64,000 nt of DNA from Epilithonimonas hungarica (lineage in GTDB: Bacteria; Bacteroidota; Bacteroidia; Flavobacteriales; Weeksellaceae): the NCBI RefSeq assembly GCF_900102265.1, contig NZ_FNBH01000001.1, forward strand, positions 124,001 to 188,000, read 5' to 3'. The position numbers were made by a program, and so were the translations under genes. Shown in pieces: positions 8,948-18,055 of this stretch. Below the pieces are notes generated by a model, which ran no database searches, was not told the origin of the DNA, and worked only from the letters and a program-made list of their open reading frames with translations. Numbering within the stretch: position 1 is the first letter of the stretch; every line of letters begins with the position of its first letter.

Positions 8948-10234
8948 TTATAATCTTTTTATATTATCCTCTTTTTCCAGAATTCCTTTCACATCATAGA
9001 TGATCCCATTTTCCGTAAGAAGATTTTTGATGTTTATCTGTTCGAATTCCTTGTGTGGAACAGCCAGTATCACTGCTTCGAATTTCTTGAAGGGCGCTTT
9101 GCTCACCACATCTAATCCGTAAGTTTCTTTTACCTCCTTAGGGTCTAACCAAGGGTCAAAAACGTTCACATCAATACTATAGTCTTCTAAACTTCTTACA
9201 ACATCTATGACCTTGGTATTTCTAACATCAGGACAATTTTCCTTGAAAGTGAAACCAAGTACCAAAACTTCGGATCCTTTTATTTTAAGATCGTTTTTTA
9301 ACATTCTTTTTACCGTTTCACTTGCGATATAGTGTCCCATAGAGTCATTCATCCTTCTCCCAGCAAGGATTATTTCCGGATGATATCCGTATTGCTGTGC
9401 TTTCTGTGCAAGATAATAAGGGTCTACACCTGTGCAATGACCACCAACTAGACCTGGTTTGAAATTAAGAAAATTCCATTTTGTAGAAGCTGCTTTTAGA
9501 ACTTCGTTAGTATCGATCCTCATTAGATTGAGGATCTTTGCCAACTCGTTCACAAAAGCAATATTGACATCTCTTTGAGAATTCTCTATGACTTTTGCAG
9601 CTTCCGCTACTTTGATGCTTGGAGCCAGATATGTTCCAGCTGTGATTACCGATCTATAGAGTTCATCGATAAGTTGTGCGATCTCGGGATTGGATCCAGA
9701 GGTTACTTTCAATATTTTTTCTACACTATGTTCTTTATCTCCGGGGTTGATTCTTTCTGGGGAATAGCCGGCAAAGAAATCTTTATTAAAGATCAAACCG
9801 GACTGTTTCTCTATGATGGGTATGCAATCTTCCTCGGTTGCACCAGGATAAACGGTAGATTCATAAATGACAATATCATTTTGTGCAATAACAGAACCTA
9901 CAGTTTCGCTGGCCTTGTAAAGAGCCGAGAGATCCGGCCGATTATTTTTATCTACAGGAGTTGGAACTGTAACAATGTATATATCAGAGTCTTGTATGTC
10001 GGTAATGTTGTTTGATAAAAATAATCCTATTTCCTCTTTTTTAGGGTTTTCGGAAACTAGAACATTGATGAGCAGTTCAGAATCTACTTCTTGAGTACGA
10101 TCCTTCCCACTCTTTAGTTCATTGATCCGGTCTTGTTTAAGGTCAAATCCTACTACCGCATATTTGGTTGCAAAAAGTCTTGCAAGGGGTAGTCCTACAT
10201 AGCCAAGTCCAATGACGGTGATTTTTTTATTCAT
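8948..10234 (-). CDS. UDP-N-acetylhexosamine dehydrogenase (TviB/WbpO type)
   Basis: The 428-residue enzyme belongs to the UDP-glucose/GDP-mannose dehydrogenase family, which oxidises C6 of a sugar nucleotide with two NAD+. The Rossmann start is VIGLGYVGLPLARLF, the dimer helix region has YSPERINPGD and KVIENSQRDVNIA, and the catalytic Cys is in GLVGGHCTGVDPYYL. GFTFKENCPDVRNT begins the third domain. By eye it resembles Vi-antigen TviB and WbpO, which act on UDP-GlcNAc or UDP-GalNAc. With wecB two genes upstream, a UDP-ManNAcA product (WecC activity) is also possible. The substrate is undecided. Confidence 0.9.
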   Translation of the reverse strand: MNKKITVIGLGYVGLPLARLFATKYAVVGFDLKQDRINELKSGKDRTQEVDSELLINVLVSENPKKEEIGLFLSNNITDIQDSDIYIVTVPTPVDKNNRPDLSALYKASETVGSVIAQNDIVIYESTVYPGATEEDCIPIIEKQSGLIFNKDFFAGYSPERINPGDKEHSVEKILKVTSGSNPEIAQLIDELYRSVITAGTYLAPSIKVAEAAKVIENSQRDVNIAFVNELAKILNLMRIDTNEVLKAASTKWNFLNFKPGLVGGHCTGVDPYYLAQKAQQYGYHPEIILAGRRMNDSMGHYIASETVKRMLKNDLKIKGSEVLVLGFTFKENCPDVRNTKVIDVVRSLEDYSIDVNVFDPWLDPKEVKETYGLDVVSKAPFKKFEAVILAVPHKEFEQINIKNLLTENGIIYDVKGILEKEDNIKRL

Positions 10235-10240
10235 GTTTCC

Positions 10241-10924
10241 TTAAAAAGAGTAATATTTCTGTAATATACTACAAAGATAAGAATCCTTATTAGTTAAATT
10301 GTTGTCTATAAAATGATATTCTACATCAGAGACATCTATATCGTAGCCCGATCCGCTTTTTATAAGATTAAGTTTTAATTTTGTATTGTAAAACCGTTCT
10401 ATTATCTCCAATATTTCTATAATAGTATAATTTTGAGGGTAAGCTAAATTAACAATAGTATTAAGTGTCCGACGCTTAAGCATGGAAAAGGTAATTTTTT
10501 TTATATCATCTGCATCTATAAGATTTCTCGTAGCCTTGGTATGAACATTTATCATTTCATTATTCATTACAGAGCGTATCAGATAATTCATCAGCAGGTT
10601 AGGATTACCTCCTTTTCCAACAGCATTGCTAACTCTAAGAATTAAAAATCTTTCACATCTATCCTTGATGATCTGCTCCATTTTTAGTTTATGTAAAACA
10701 TAGTTGCTGTCCACTTTGGAAGAGTCGTAAATACTGCAAGTGGAAAAATAGATGAAGATCTTCTGGGGGTTCTCAAAAATGGCTTTTTTCACCATGTTTT
10801 CTTCTCTTAAGAATTCTTCTGGTCTGGTTTCTAGTGAATTAGACACTCCAGATGCAAAAAAAAGAACATCTTCCCTATCTTCTTCTATAAATAGGTTTGC
10901 AATAAGTCCTCTGCCTATTATCAT
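10241..10924 (-). CDS. Compact NAD-dependent epimerase/dehydratase (SDR) protein
   Basis: The protein has 227 residues, against about 300 or more for most sugar-nucleotide epimerases. It starts directly at the dinucleotide loop (MIIGRGLIANLF), and the next strand, VLFFASGVSNS, follows after about ten residues. The strands that normally bind the adenosine half of NAD are therefore reduced or absent. A Ser (STCSIYDSS) and a YVLHK Tyr-Lys pair form the catalytic set, and RATRNLIDADDI-type sequence follows (here KATRNLIDADDI). Compact SDRs of this form are known in O-antigen loci. It overlaps wecB by four bases. The reaction is unknown; reduction or epimerisation of an activated sugar is likely. 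Confidence 0.75.
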   Translation of the reverse strand: MIIGRGLIANLFIEEDREDVLFFASGVSNSLETRPEEFLREENMVKKAIFENPQKIFIYFSTCSIYDSSKVDSNYVLHKLKMEQIIKDRCERFLILRVSNAVGKGGNPNLLMNYLIRSVMNNEMINVHTKATRNLIDADDIKKITFSMLKRRTLNTIVNLAYPQNYTIIEILEIIERFYNTKLKLNLIKSGSGYDIDVSDVEYHFIDNNLTNKDSYLCSILQKYYSF

Positions 10925-12000
10925 TTGATTACTTTTTTGATTATTTTTTCCGAAGCTTTTCCATCACCAAAAGGATTATTCTCACTTTTGAAAATATATT
11001 CTTGAGGATTGTTATAAATCTGATAGAAATTGTCCTTGATCTTTTGAACATCCGTCCCTACCAAGATTCCACACCCACAAGTTAAAACTTCTGGTCTTTC
11101 AGTCTCTTCACGGAGGATAAGCACTCTTTTTTGTAAACTAGGAGCTTCTTCCTGTATACCACCTGAATCTGAAATTATCAATTTGGACTTTGCCATCTTT
11201 CGGATTGCTTCCAAATAAGAAAGTGGTTCTGTAAAATTGATGTTGGATGAGATATTATTCCCGAAGGCATCTAAAATGATTTTCCGTGTATTTGGATTTG
11301 GGTGTAGAGCCCAATCGAATTGCGTATTAGGATTTTCTTGAGCCAATTCTTTGATGGCTTGAGCGATATTTTTCAAAGGCTGACCAATATTTTCCCGTCT
11401 GTGTGCCGTTATAAAGACAAGGTCTTGATAATCAATTCCTATATTTTCTTTTTTTGTCACATACTGGATCATATCTACAATTGTATTTCCAACCAAAGAG
11501 ATACGGTCTTCTGAAATATTTTCCTTCAGAAGATTTTGTTTGGATAATTCTGTAGGTGAGAAATTGATATCGGCTGTCAATGATACCACACGTCTGTTAT
11601 ATTCCTCGGGAAAAGGCAGTTTTATATCACTTGTTCTAAGTCCGGCTTCTACATGATAGAATTTTCTCTGTTCCAAAAATGCAACCATAGAAGAGGCTAA
11701 GACGGTAAATGTATCACCTTGGGCAATGATCTTTTGGATGTTTTCTTTGTGAACAAGGTTAGAGATCTCATCTATCAATTTTGCAATCAGATTAGAATTT
11801 GTAAAGGATAGAGATTGTACAGACAGTTGATAATGTGGTGTTATCCCAAAGCTCTCCTCCATCTCTGTCAACAGGGAATCATGTTGCCCGGTATTGACGA
11901 TTATAATCTCCTGACCTACTTTTTTGAATTCATTGATAATAGGAAAAACCTTGAGGAATTCTGGTCTGGTCCCATAAATGATTGCTATTTTTTCTTTCAT
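10921..12000 (-). CDS. wecB: UDP-N-acetylglucosamine 2-epimerase (non-hydrolysing)
   Basis: The frame opens TTG-ATG, and the ATG at 12,000 gives 359 residues, the usual length. The GT-B-like fold is marked by IIYGTRPEFLKVFPI, HVEAGLRTSDIKLPFPEEYNRR, FITAHRRENIGQPL, and the C-terminal SDSGGIQEEAPSL followed by REETERPE. It interconverts UDP-GlcNAc and UDP-ManNAc in the cytoplasm. In this operon it would feed the dehydrogenase at 8,948, giving UDP-ManNAcA if that enzyme accepts ManNAc. Confidence 0.95.
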   Translation of the reverse strand: MKEKIAIIYGTRPEFLKVFPIINEFKKVGQEIIIVNTGQHDSLLTEMEESFGITPHYQLSVQSLSFTNSNLIAKLIDEISNLVHKENIQKIIAQGDTFTVLASSMVAFLEQRKFYHVEAGLRTSDIKLPFPEEYNRRVVSLTADINFSPTELSKQNLLKENISEDRISLVGNTIVDMIQYVTKKENIGIDYQDLVFITAHRRENIGQPLKNIAQAIKELAQENPNTQFDWALHPNPNTRKIILDAFGNNISSNINFTEPLSYLEAIRKMAKSKLIISDSGGIQEEAPSLQKRVLILREETERPEVLTCGCGILVGTDVQKIKDNFYQIYNNPQEYIFKSENNPFGDGKASEKIIKKVIK

Positions 12001-12029
12001 CAAAAATATTTTTGTAAAAATACTAAAAC

Positions 12030-12812
12030 TTAAGGTTTTATACGTTTCAGAATATGTTTTATAAGCATTCTCAAAGGAAATTGGTCCAAGATCTCATCTG
12101 CAGATATTTTTTTGAGATTATTGACAACGTTGTGGATCTCTTTCTTCCCTTCTTTGATATCTGCTACATTCTGGAGATGAAAATAAGCATGTACAAAGTC
12201 TTTGAAAGGATTTGGGGTATCCCTTTCATGCCAGGTTCCTACGAAATGATGTGCCGCATAATTTTTCGGAAGGTCGAGACAAAAATAAGTAGAAGGATAG
12301 ATTACGATGCCATCTGCCAATTCCTGATATTCATCTCTCTCTGGGTCGGCTTTGTATTCTTTTACCAGTAGGTCGGAAACAAAAACCGTATTGGTAGTTA
12401 GGTCAAAATCTGTTTTTTCATTATAAAAATCTAAAACTTTCTTAGGCCACGGATGTCCTTTTTCTGTTGCCCAAAGCGCAGTGAACGGTGAACCTTTGAT
12501 CTCGAAACCGGAAAACGCACGGTGTACAAGAAATTCATCCAGGGAGAATTTGACCTCTACATCTATATCCATGTAGATCCCGCCTTGTTCGTATAATGCC
12601 AAAGCTCTGGAATAATCCGATACAAAGGCCCATTTCTTTTTTTCGGCTGCCAGTCTTACATATTCGCAGCAATTGATATCGAAGTTGGACTCGTTCCATT
12701 CTATGATCTCATAATCGGGAAGTGCTTTCTTCCAGCTGGCAAGACAGATGTAAAACGATTCTGGCTTTGGCTTTCCACCGAACCAGCAATAGTGTATTTT
12801 TTTGGGAATCAT
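12030..12812 (-). CDS. Family 32 glycosyltransferase
   Basis: An upstream TTG at 12,842 would extend the frame, but it overlaps the preceding gene. The ATG at 12,812 begins MIPKKIHYCWFGG, the standard GT32 start, and lies seven bases after the upstream stop (260 residues). The DxD motif is in GGIYMDIDVEVKFSLDEFL, preceded by SDYSRALALYEQGG. Family members include OCH1-like and capsular transferases that act with a retaining mechanism. TNTVFVSDLLV and HHFVGTWHERDTPNP near the end are also typical. The sugar is unknown. Confidence 0.9.
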   Translation of the reverse strand: MIPKKIHYCWFGGKPKPESFYICLASWKKALPDYEIIEWNESNFDINCCEYVRLAAEKKKWAFVSDYSRALALYEQGGIYMDIDVEVKFSLDEFLVHRAFSGFEIKGSPFTALWATEKGHPWPKKVLDFYNEKTDFDLTTNTVFVSDLLVKEYKADPERDEYQELADGIVIYPSTYFCLDLPKNYAAHHFVGTWHERDTPNPFKDFVHAYFHLQNVADIKEGKKEIHNVVNNLKKISADEILDQFPLRMLIKHILKRIKP

Positions 12813-12819
12813 AGTGTTT

Positions 12820-13749
12820 TTAGTTAAATATTCCTTTGACAATATATTTTAAAAGCTGAGGAAAAGATTTCGTATTTGTAAACTGTTCCCATATTATATT
12901 TCTGTAATATGGATCTAGAATGTTCCTTTTATTATTCTTCAGTTCATTTGTTATCCTTTCTCTCATAGCGGTGTTTAACAAGTTCCTATAACCTTCATAG
13001 CCATTCCTGATAAGGTCTTTATAAACATCATAAGAAAACTTGGTCTTTTTTCTTTGATCCAGAGACATGAAAACATTATTACCGTGAATTCTGTAAACGG
13101 CATCAAAATCTTCGGTATAGATCCCTAGGCCATGATCCAAAATATGATGTTTGATATGTGTATCGCAATAATATTCATACTTTTTTCCAAGCGAAAGATC
13201 TAACGAAGAAGCCTTGAAAACAATCGTCATGGTCTGGATTCTCATAAATTCTTCAAAATCTTTCTGATCGAACTTGAAAGAATGATTTCCGTTAAAAAAA
13301 TCTTTGCGGAAGTAAGGAAATTCTTTCAAAGAACCATCATTATAGAGTTCTTTATATCTATGACATGCCAAAACCGTATCAGGATTTTTTTCCAAGAGAT
13401 CAATTTGTTTTTGCAATTTATGTTTATTTGTCCAAAAGTCATCACCTTCGCACATGGCAATATATTTTGCTCCCGATTCCTGGCATTTTTGTAACGTGAA
13501 AATAAAATTGGGCATCCATCCAAGATTCTTCTCCTGTTTGATAAAGGTCACCAGATCTTTCTTCGGATGATTTTCTAAAAAATCATCTACAACTTGTTGT
13601 GTGCTATCGGTAGAACAATCATCAGATAATATGACCTTATATGTAAAATCAACCTCTTGGTCTAATACATTTTTTAATGCTTCTATTATATAATCCTGTT
13701 GATTATATGAGATCATGAAGACGGTGACCAACGGTTGATTATTTTCCAT
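12820..13749 (-). CDS. Family 2 glycosyltransferase
   Basis: The 309-residue protein starts PLVTVFMISYNQQDYIIEAL, has ILSDDCSTDSTQQV, and then MCEGDDFWTNKHKLQKQID. The CEGDDYW-type sequence defines a common GT2 subgroup of bacterial O-antigen loci in which the donor is often a deoxy- or amino-sugar. Only 49 bases separate it from the GT2 upstream. It is part of the long leftward operon. Confidence 0.9.
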   Translation of the reverse strand: MENNQPLVTVFMISYNQQDYIIEALKNVLDQEVDFTYKVILSDDCSTDSTQQVVDDFLENHPKKDLVTFIKQEKNLGWMPNFIFTLQKCQESGAKYIAMCEGDDFWTNKHKLQKQIDLLEKNPDTVLACHRYKELYNDGSLKEFPYFRKDFFNGNHSFKFDQKDFEEFMRIQTMTIVFKASSLDLSLGKKYEYYCDTHIKHHILDHGLGIYTEDFDAVYRIHGNNVFMSLDQRKKTKFSYDVYKDLIRNGYEGYRNLLNTAMRERITNELKNNKRNILDPYYRNIIWEQFTNTKSFPQLLKYIVKGIFN

Positions 13750-13798
13750 AAAATATTTATTTTGCTTTGAAAAAAGATCTTATAAATGATCTACACGA

Positions 13799-14683
13799 TT
13801 ACTTTTTTAATAGAATATTTATTTTTTTTGAAGAGAAATAATAAATGATGAAAAACTTCAAACACAGATTTTTGATTTTATGTAATTTACTAATAAAACT
13901 TGGATTGTTTATGCTTTCAAAATCCCAATAATTTTTGACAAATTTTTTTCTTGCAGGAAAAGGAATATTCGGATTGTTCATTTTTTCACAAAAAACCAAG
14001 GCTGCCCCTTTGGGATTATTGATCAGTAGTTGCTTTCTTTGAGCTGTTAGCCCATCATCCCGATATTCTCCAATAACTACAGATTCAGGAATGTGTAATA
14101 ACTTGTATTCTTTATCAAAACGATTTGTGATAAAAGATTCCTGGATAAATTTTTCTCCAGGGAAATGGGGATACTGGTATTTTTTTATTATTTCAGTTTT
14201 ATATACCAAAGTAAATTCACCATAGATTTTGTAAGTATAACCAATTTCAATGGGCGTTGCTGTTACTTCAGCAAATATATTGGGACGAGCTAGTATGTTT
14301 TTTTTGGAATCTACCATTTCCAATGGACTTGCAATTCCAATAATATTTTTCTCATGCCAGATCTTCTCCAGTTTTTCATAGATGATCTCGATAGCGTCAT
14401 CTTTGAGATAGTCATCGCTGTCCACTGTGCCAAAATATTGTGTACTGCAATAGTTTATAGCCGTGTTTATTGCAATGTGCTTACCTTGATTTTCTTGATA
14501 TAAATATATTATTTTGAAATCAGAGATCTCTATAAATGATCTTATAACTTCTCTTGTATTATCTGTACTTCCATCATCAACAATGAGCCATTCAAACTTT
14601 TTATTTGATTGTTTTTTCAAACTTTCAAACAACGTTGGAAGAAGCGCAGCCCTATTGTATGTTGGAGTAAATAATGTTAACAT
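13799..14683 (-). CDS. Family 2 glycosyltransferase
   Basis: The protein has 294 residues and starts TLFTPTYNRAALLPTLFESL, with IVDDGSTDNTREV and GTVDSDDYLKDDAIEII. The middle part (GEFTLVYKTEIIKKY, PHFPGEKFIQESF) matches a GT2 group that the 396-1,295 protein also belongs to. The C-terminus is strongly AT-rich and ends in Lys/Ile-rich sequence. It lies within the leftward operon, 20 bases after the gene at 14,704. Confidence 0.88.
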   Translation of the reverse strand: MLTLFTPTYNRAALLPTLFESLKKQSNKKFEWLIVDDGSTDNTREVIRSFIEISDFKIIYLYQENQGKHIAINTAINYCSTQYFGTVDSDDYLKDDAIEIIYEKLEKIWHEKNIIGIASPLEMVDSKKNILARPNIFAEVTATPIEIGYTYKIYGEFTLVYKTEIIKKYQYPHFPGEKFIQESFITNRFDKEYKLLHIPESVVIGEYRDDGLTAQRKQLLINNPKGAALVFCEKMNNPNIPFPARKKFVKNYWDFESINNPSFISKLHKIKNLCLKFFIIYYFSSKKINILLKK

Positions 14684-14703
14684 TTTTAATCTTAAAAATT
14701 AAT

Positions 14704-15750
14704 TTAGGATAAAATTTCTTGCAATTGTTGTAAAATTGTTTCATCGCCATAAATATGCTTTTTATGGGATGCATTTTTTTTGATATAATCCATAACAGTT
14801 AAATGAAGACTGTTATTTTCAATGTTTTTATCTACATCCTTAGGATCTATGGATATTTGATCGAATCTTATCAGCCATTCATCAATGTTGCCAATTTTAG
14901 GTCCGATAATCAATTTGTCGTATTGGCTGCCCAATATAACATTCCCACTATTTAGAATGTCAATTCTTGGAAGTATTATCAAATCCGCGATGGTAAGATA
15001 TTGAGATAAAACCTTACTGTCCAAAAATTTATATTTATAGTGCCGTTTATGGAAAATTTTTACAAAAAGTTCCTTTGTTTTGAAGGTTAAAAATTTTGGG
15101 CTGAGCTCTTTCTTGGGCTTATCGATATGACTTGCCCTTACATAGATCAGTTTTTTATTTTTTATTTTCAGACTTTTAAAGATTTTGTTGATATAATCTT
15201 CTTCGTATTGATGCCTAACTCCTCCCGGAACTATAATAATGAAGTCCTTTGGCTTAAAACCTAGAGATGTTCTGGTTTTTAAATTATCTAGATCGAAATC
15301 AAAATATTTATATGCTGGATGGTAGAGCAGTTTGTGTTCTACTTTTAAATGTCTGAATTCTTCTTTGTATTTCTTTAGCGAAAACTCACCCAAATGGGCT
15401 AAAACATCACAGTTCTGATAACATATATCGAATATCTTATTCCTGTTTTCCGATCGGGAATGGTGAGCATACTCGTCATGCAAAATGGTGATTATTTTTG
15501 TATTGCTCTTTTTATATTCATCCAGAAGCGCAATCAGTTTTTCCACTTCTGCATCGGAGATATCACGCTTCCAACGGAACAGATAATCGGGCCAGTTGAT
15601 AATGATCGCATCATATCGTGTGGTTGGAGACCAGAATTCTTCTAAAGATGCGGTTATCTCAACTTCATCTATTGCCTGGGAAATCTCAATTAACCGGGAA
15701 ACATACTCATTATCACTTGCTGTTATATTATAGGCAAAAAGTACTTTCAT
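14704..15750 (-). CDS. Putative GT-B glycosyltransferase
   Basis: The 348-residue cytoplasmic protein starts KVLFAYNITASDNEYVSRL and contains two Rossmann-like halves. ILHDEYAHHS and CDVLAHLGEFSLKKYKEEF in the first half and FIIIVPGGVRHQYEEDYI with LTIADLIILPRIDILNSGNVILG in the second are the order seen in GT4-like enzymes. The E-x7-E site is not obvious; the position is taken by NSGNVILGSQYDKLIIGP. The assignment therefore rests on fold-like features and on its place between other transferases. It overlaps the pyruvyltransferase gene upstream by four bases. Confidence 0.6.
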   Translation of the reverse strand: MKVLFAYNITASDNEYVSRLIEISQAIDEVEITASLEEFWSPTTRYDAIIINWPDYLFRWKRDISDAEVEKLIALLDEYKKSNTKIITILHDEYAHHSRSENRNKIFDICYQNCDVLAHLGEFSLKKYKEEFRHLKVEHKLLYHPAYKYFDFDLDNLKTRTSLGFKPKDFIIIVPGGVRHQYEEDYINKIFKSLKIKNKKLIYVRASHIDKPKKELSPKFLTFKTKELFVKIFHKRHYKYKFLDSKVLSQYLTIADLIILPRIDILNSGNVILGSQYDKLIIGPKIGNIDEWLIRFDQISIDPKDVDKNIENNSLHLTVMDYIKKNASHKKHIYGDETILQQLQEILS

Positions 15751-16580
15751 TTGCTATAATTAATTAGGATGTCTATTTTTTTCTTGATCTGAGATATTTT
15801 GCTTTCAAAAACGGCATTGTCGGATAAATTATATCGAGGATACCTAAAACTTCTTTTCAGCAATAATATTTTAATGATATCTGTTAGCTTGCTACTTTTT
15901 GCAAGAATTGTAAGGTCACTATATATTTCTGAAGGGTTTTTAATATTCACAGATTGCATCCAATCGTTCCATTTCAGTTCGGATGTTAATGATGGTTCAT
16001 GGCCCTGCTTCATGAACTTCAGCCTCAACCAGGGAATTCTAAATATATCCGCAACTATCGCTCCATGCATTGCTGATGTAATGATACACTCGGATGCTGC
16101 AATTTCTTCTAATACTATTTCTATATTTTGCGTGGGCAGGATGACATTATAACCAGTCATTGTTTTAAAAAGGTCCCAGTTCAAACCCTCTGCCTGCTCA
16201 AAATAAGGTATATAAGAAACTTTGTGCTTTTTCTTGGTATTTAAATAATGTTGATGCTCGCCTGTCAATGCTAAAGCATAAGCAGTATCTGTTATATAAT
16301 CTAATCCGGTGACCTTTTTGCTTATTGGACCTCTTACAAACGATACTTCTTTAATGATGTCCAGATTTTCAGAATTATATAGAAAATCACGAACACCGGA
16401 ACCGAAAATAATTTTCTTGTTCGCAGATTTTTCTAATCTCTCGTCCAAAATGGATCCTATACCTACAAAATCTAGATCAGCAGGATAATTGTCTAGATTA
16501 CCCAATATTTTTTCCCAAATAAATGGATTCAGATCATCTCCGAAGTTCCCTTTTTTTGATTTGTAATAGATCAGATTCAT
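15747..16580 (-). CDS. Short polysaccharide pyruvyl transferase family protein
   Basis: At 277 residues it is shorter than the 399-residue member at 5,049. It begins NLIYYKSKKGNFGDDLNPFIW, typical of the family (GNFGDDL), and contains FVGIGSILDERL, IFGSGVRDF, FVRGPISKKV, and the C-terminal ASECIITSAMHGAIVADIFRIPW, with S.HG..A matching the family signature. It probably transfers pyruvate from PEP to a sugar of the polymer, giving it a negative charge. It overlaps both neighbours by four bases. Confidence 0.82.
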   Translation of the reverse strand: MNLIYYKSKKGNFGDDLNPFIWEKILGNLDNYPADLDFVGIGSILDERLEKSANKKIIFGSGVRDFLYNSENLDIIKEVSFVRGPISKKVTGLDYITDTAYALALTGEHQHYLNTKKKHKVSYIPYFEQAEGLNWDLFKTMTGYNVILPTQNIEIVLEEIAASECIITSAMHGAIVADIFRIPWLRLKFMKQGHEPSLTSELKWNDWMQSVNIKNPSEIYSDLTILAKSSKLTDIIKILLLKRSFRYPRYNLSDNAVFESKISQIKKKIDILINYSK

Positions 16581-18055
16581 TGGATGGTATTTTTTATCTT
16601 TTCAATACTTGATTGATTTAGATTCAGATTCAGCAGTTCTTTGTTTTTGGATATTCTTTTATCGGACCAATTCCACCATTTTATAGACAACATAAGGTTG
16701 ATGACCTCTTGTGAAAATCTTTTTTTAATGAATTTGGCGGGAACACCTCCGTAAATGGAATAAGGGTCCACATCTTTTGTCACGATACTACCTGCGGCTA
16801 TACAAGCACCATCACCAATGGAAACACCGGACATGATAATAACATCATCACCGATCCAGACATCATTTCCAATTGAGATCGGTCCTTTGGTCCTTTCTCT
16901 GGATGGTGTTTCTGACATTTCTGCAGGGTGGTCCTGATTCAAAAGATATCGATAAACGAAGCCTTGAGTGGCCAAAAAATTGGTGTCATGATTCTCTGTA
17001 ATTAGAGTGATATTCTCTCCCAGGGAACAAAAAGAACCGATTGAAACTTTTATGCTGCCTTTTATCTTGAAATTCTTATTGTAAAAAGAATATCGGCCGA
17101 CTTTTACATTGGCAGAGGCTTTTATAAGGTTGGTTGCCCGGGTATGTCTTTTTTCAAAACCTTTGATAGATGTAAGAAGATCATTGTAATAATCTGTAAT
17201 AGAGTAATCAAAAGATTTTTGCAATCTTGTAAGCTTCGGATTATCACTTTCAACAATTACAGTTGCCTTGCAAGCTTTTGCTTCCAGGACAGCTCTTTCT
17301 CCGCCACCTTGTGTAGATGCGGGGATATAGACGATTTTTGAAGAATTGATATACTTTGCCAGTTCTTGCTGACTGCTATAATCTATTATTTCAATATCAG
17401 GGTCCAATGTGTCTATGACCTTTTGAGAATTCTTGGTGTTTTTAGAGCCGATGATTACTTTACGTTTACCGGGCATAGCATTCATCTTTTCGAATCTTTT
17501 ATAAGGCTCCAATGCGCCTATAGATAATACGTCTATCGTTTTTTCTGATTCTGTAGGAAAAAAAACATCGGTATTGATACCAAATGCCTGATGGATATTG
17601 GGATGAAAGTTGATATGTTTTTTATACCATTCAGTTTCATACCAAATAATATCATATAGCCACACGTCTTTTCTTCGTGGTGGCATTGAGCATGATACAA
17701 CAATGCCTTTGAGGGCGGTAAGGTTTTTCAAAGACCGGATATAATCATCAACAATCCAGTTCCAGCAGCTTTTACCAATGACGAGGTCAAAATCGTTAAG
17801 TTCATTGCTTGAGGGTTTTACATCTTCCAGATTGTACCTTACGATGTTGAAATCTTCGGAGAGTAAATCTATTGCCTTTGTAAAGCCATCTTCCCATTTA
17901 TTATATTTTTCCGTATTTGATCTTGGAATATAATAGATCAAGGCAATGGAACTGATCTTTTTACCTTCTTTCTTCAATACATTGTATCGTTGGAAAAATC
18001 TTTTCCTCGCATAGAAATTCTCGATCTTATCGAGCAACCTTCCAATTAGCTTCAT
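16577..18055 (-). CDS. Glycosyltransferase fused to CatB-type O-acetyltransferase
   Basis: The 492-residue protein has two domains. Residues of about 1-325 resemble a GT4-like transferase: IGKSCWNWIVDDY, IDVLSIGALEPYKRFEKM, YIPASTQGGGERAVLEAKACKA, where GERAVLEA fills the E-x7-E position. From about residue 326 a left-handed beta-helix follows, with VKVGRYSFYNKNFKI, GSFCSLGENITLITENHDT (catalytic His), IGNDVWIGDDVIIMSGVSI and IYGGVPAKFIKKRFS, which is the xenobiotic/CatB acetyltransferase pattern. The fusion suggests that the same sugar is added and acetylated in one step. Its start lies 29 bases inside the end of wzt, an unusually long overlap for the locus. Confidence 0.85.
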   Translation of the reverse strand: MKLIGRLLDKIENFYARKRFFQRYNVLKKEGKKISSIALIYYIPRSNTEKYNKWEDGFTKAIDLLSEDFNIVRYNLEDVKPSSNELNDFDLVIGKSCWNWIVDDYIRSLKNLTALKGIVVSCSMPPRRKDVWLYDIIWYETEWYKKHINFHPNIHQAFGINTDVFFPTESEKTIDVLSIGALEPYKRFEKMNAMPGKRKVIIGSKNTKNSQKVIDTLDPDIEIIDYSSQQELAKYINSSKIVYIPASTQGGGERAVLEAKACKATVIVESDNPKLTRLQKSFDYSITDYYNDLLTSIKGFEKRHTRATNLIKASANVKVGRYSFYNKNFKIKGSIKVSIGSFCSLGENITLITENHDTNFLATQGFVYRYLLNQDHPAEMSETPSRERTKGPISIGNDVWIGDDVIIMSGVSIGDGACIAAGSIVTKDVDPYSIYGGVPAKFIKKRFSQEVINLMLSIKWWNWSDKRISKNKELLNLNLNQSSIEKIKNTIQ

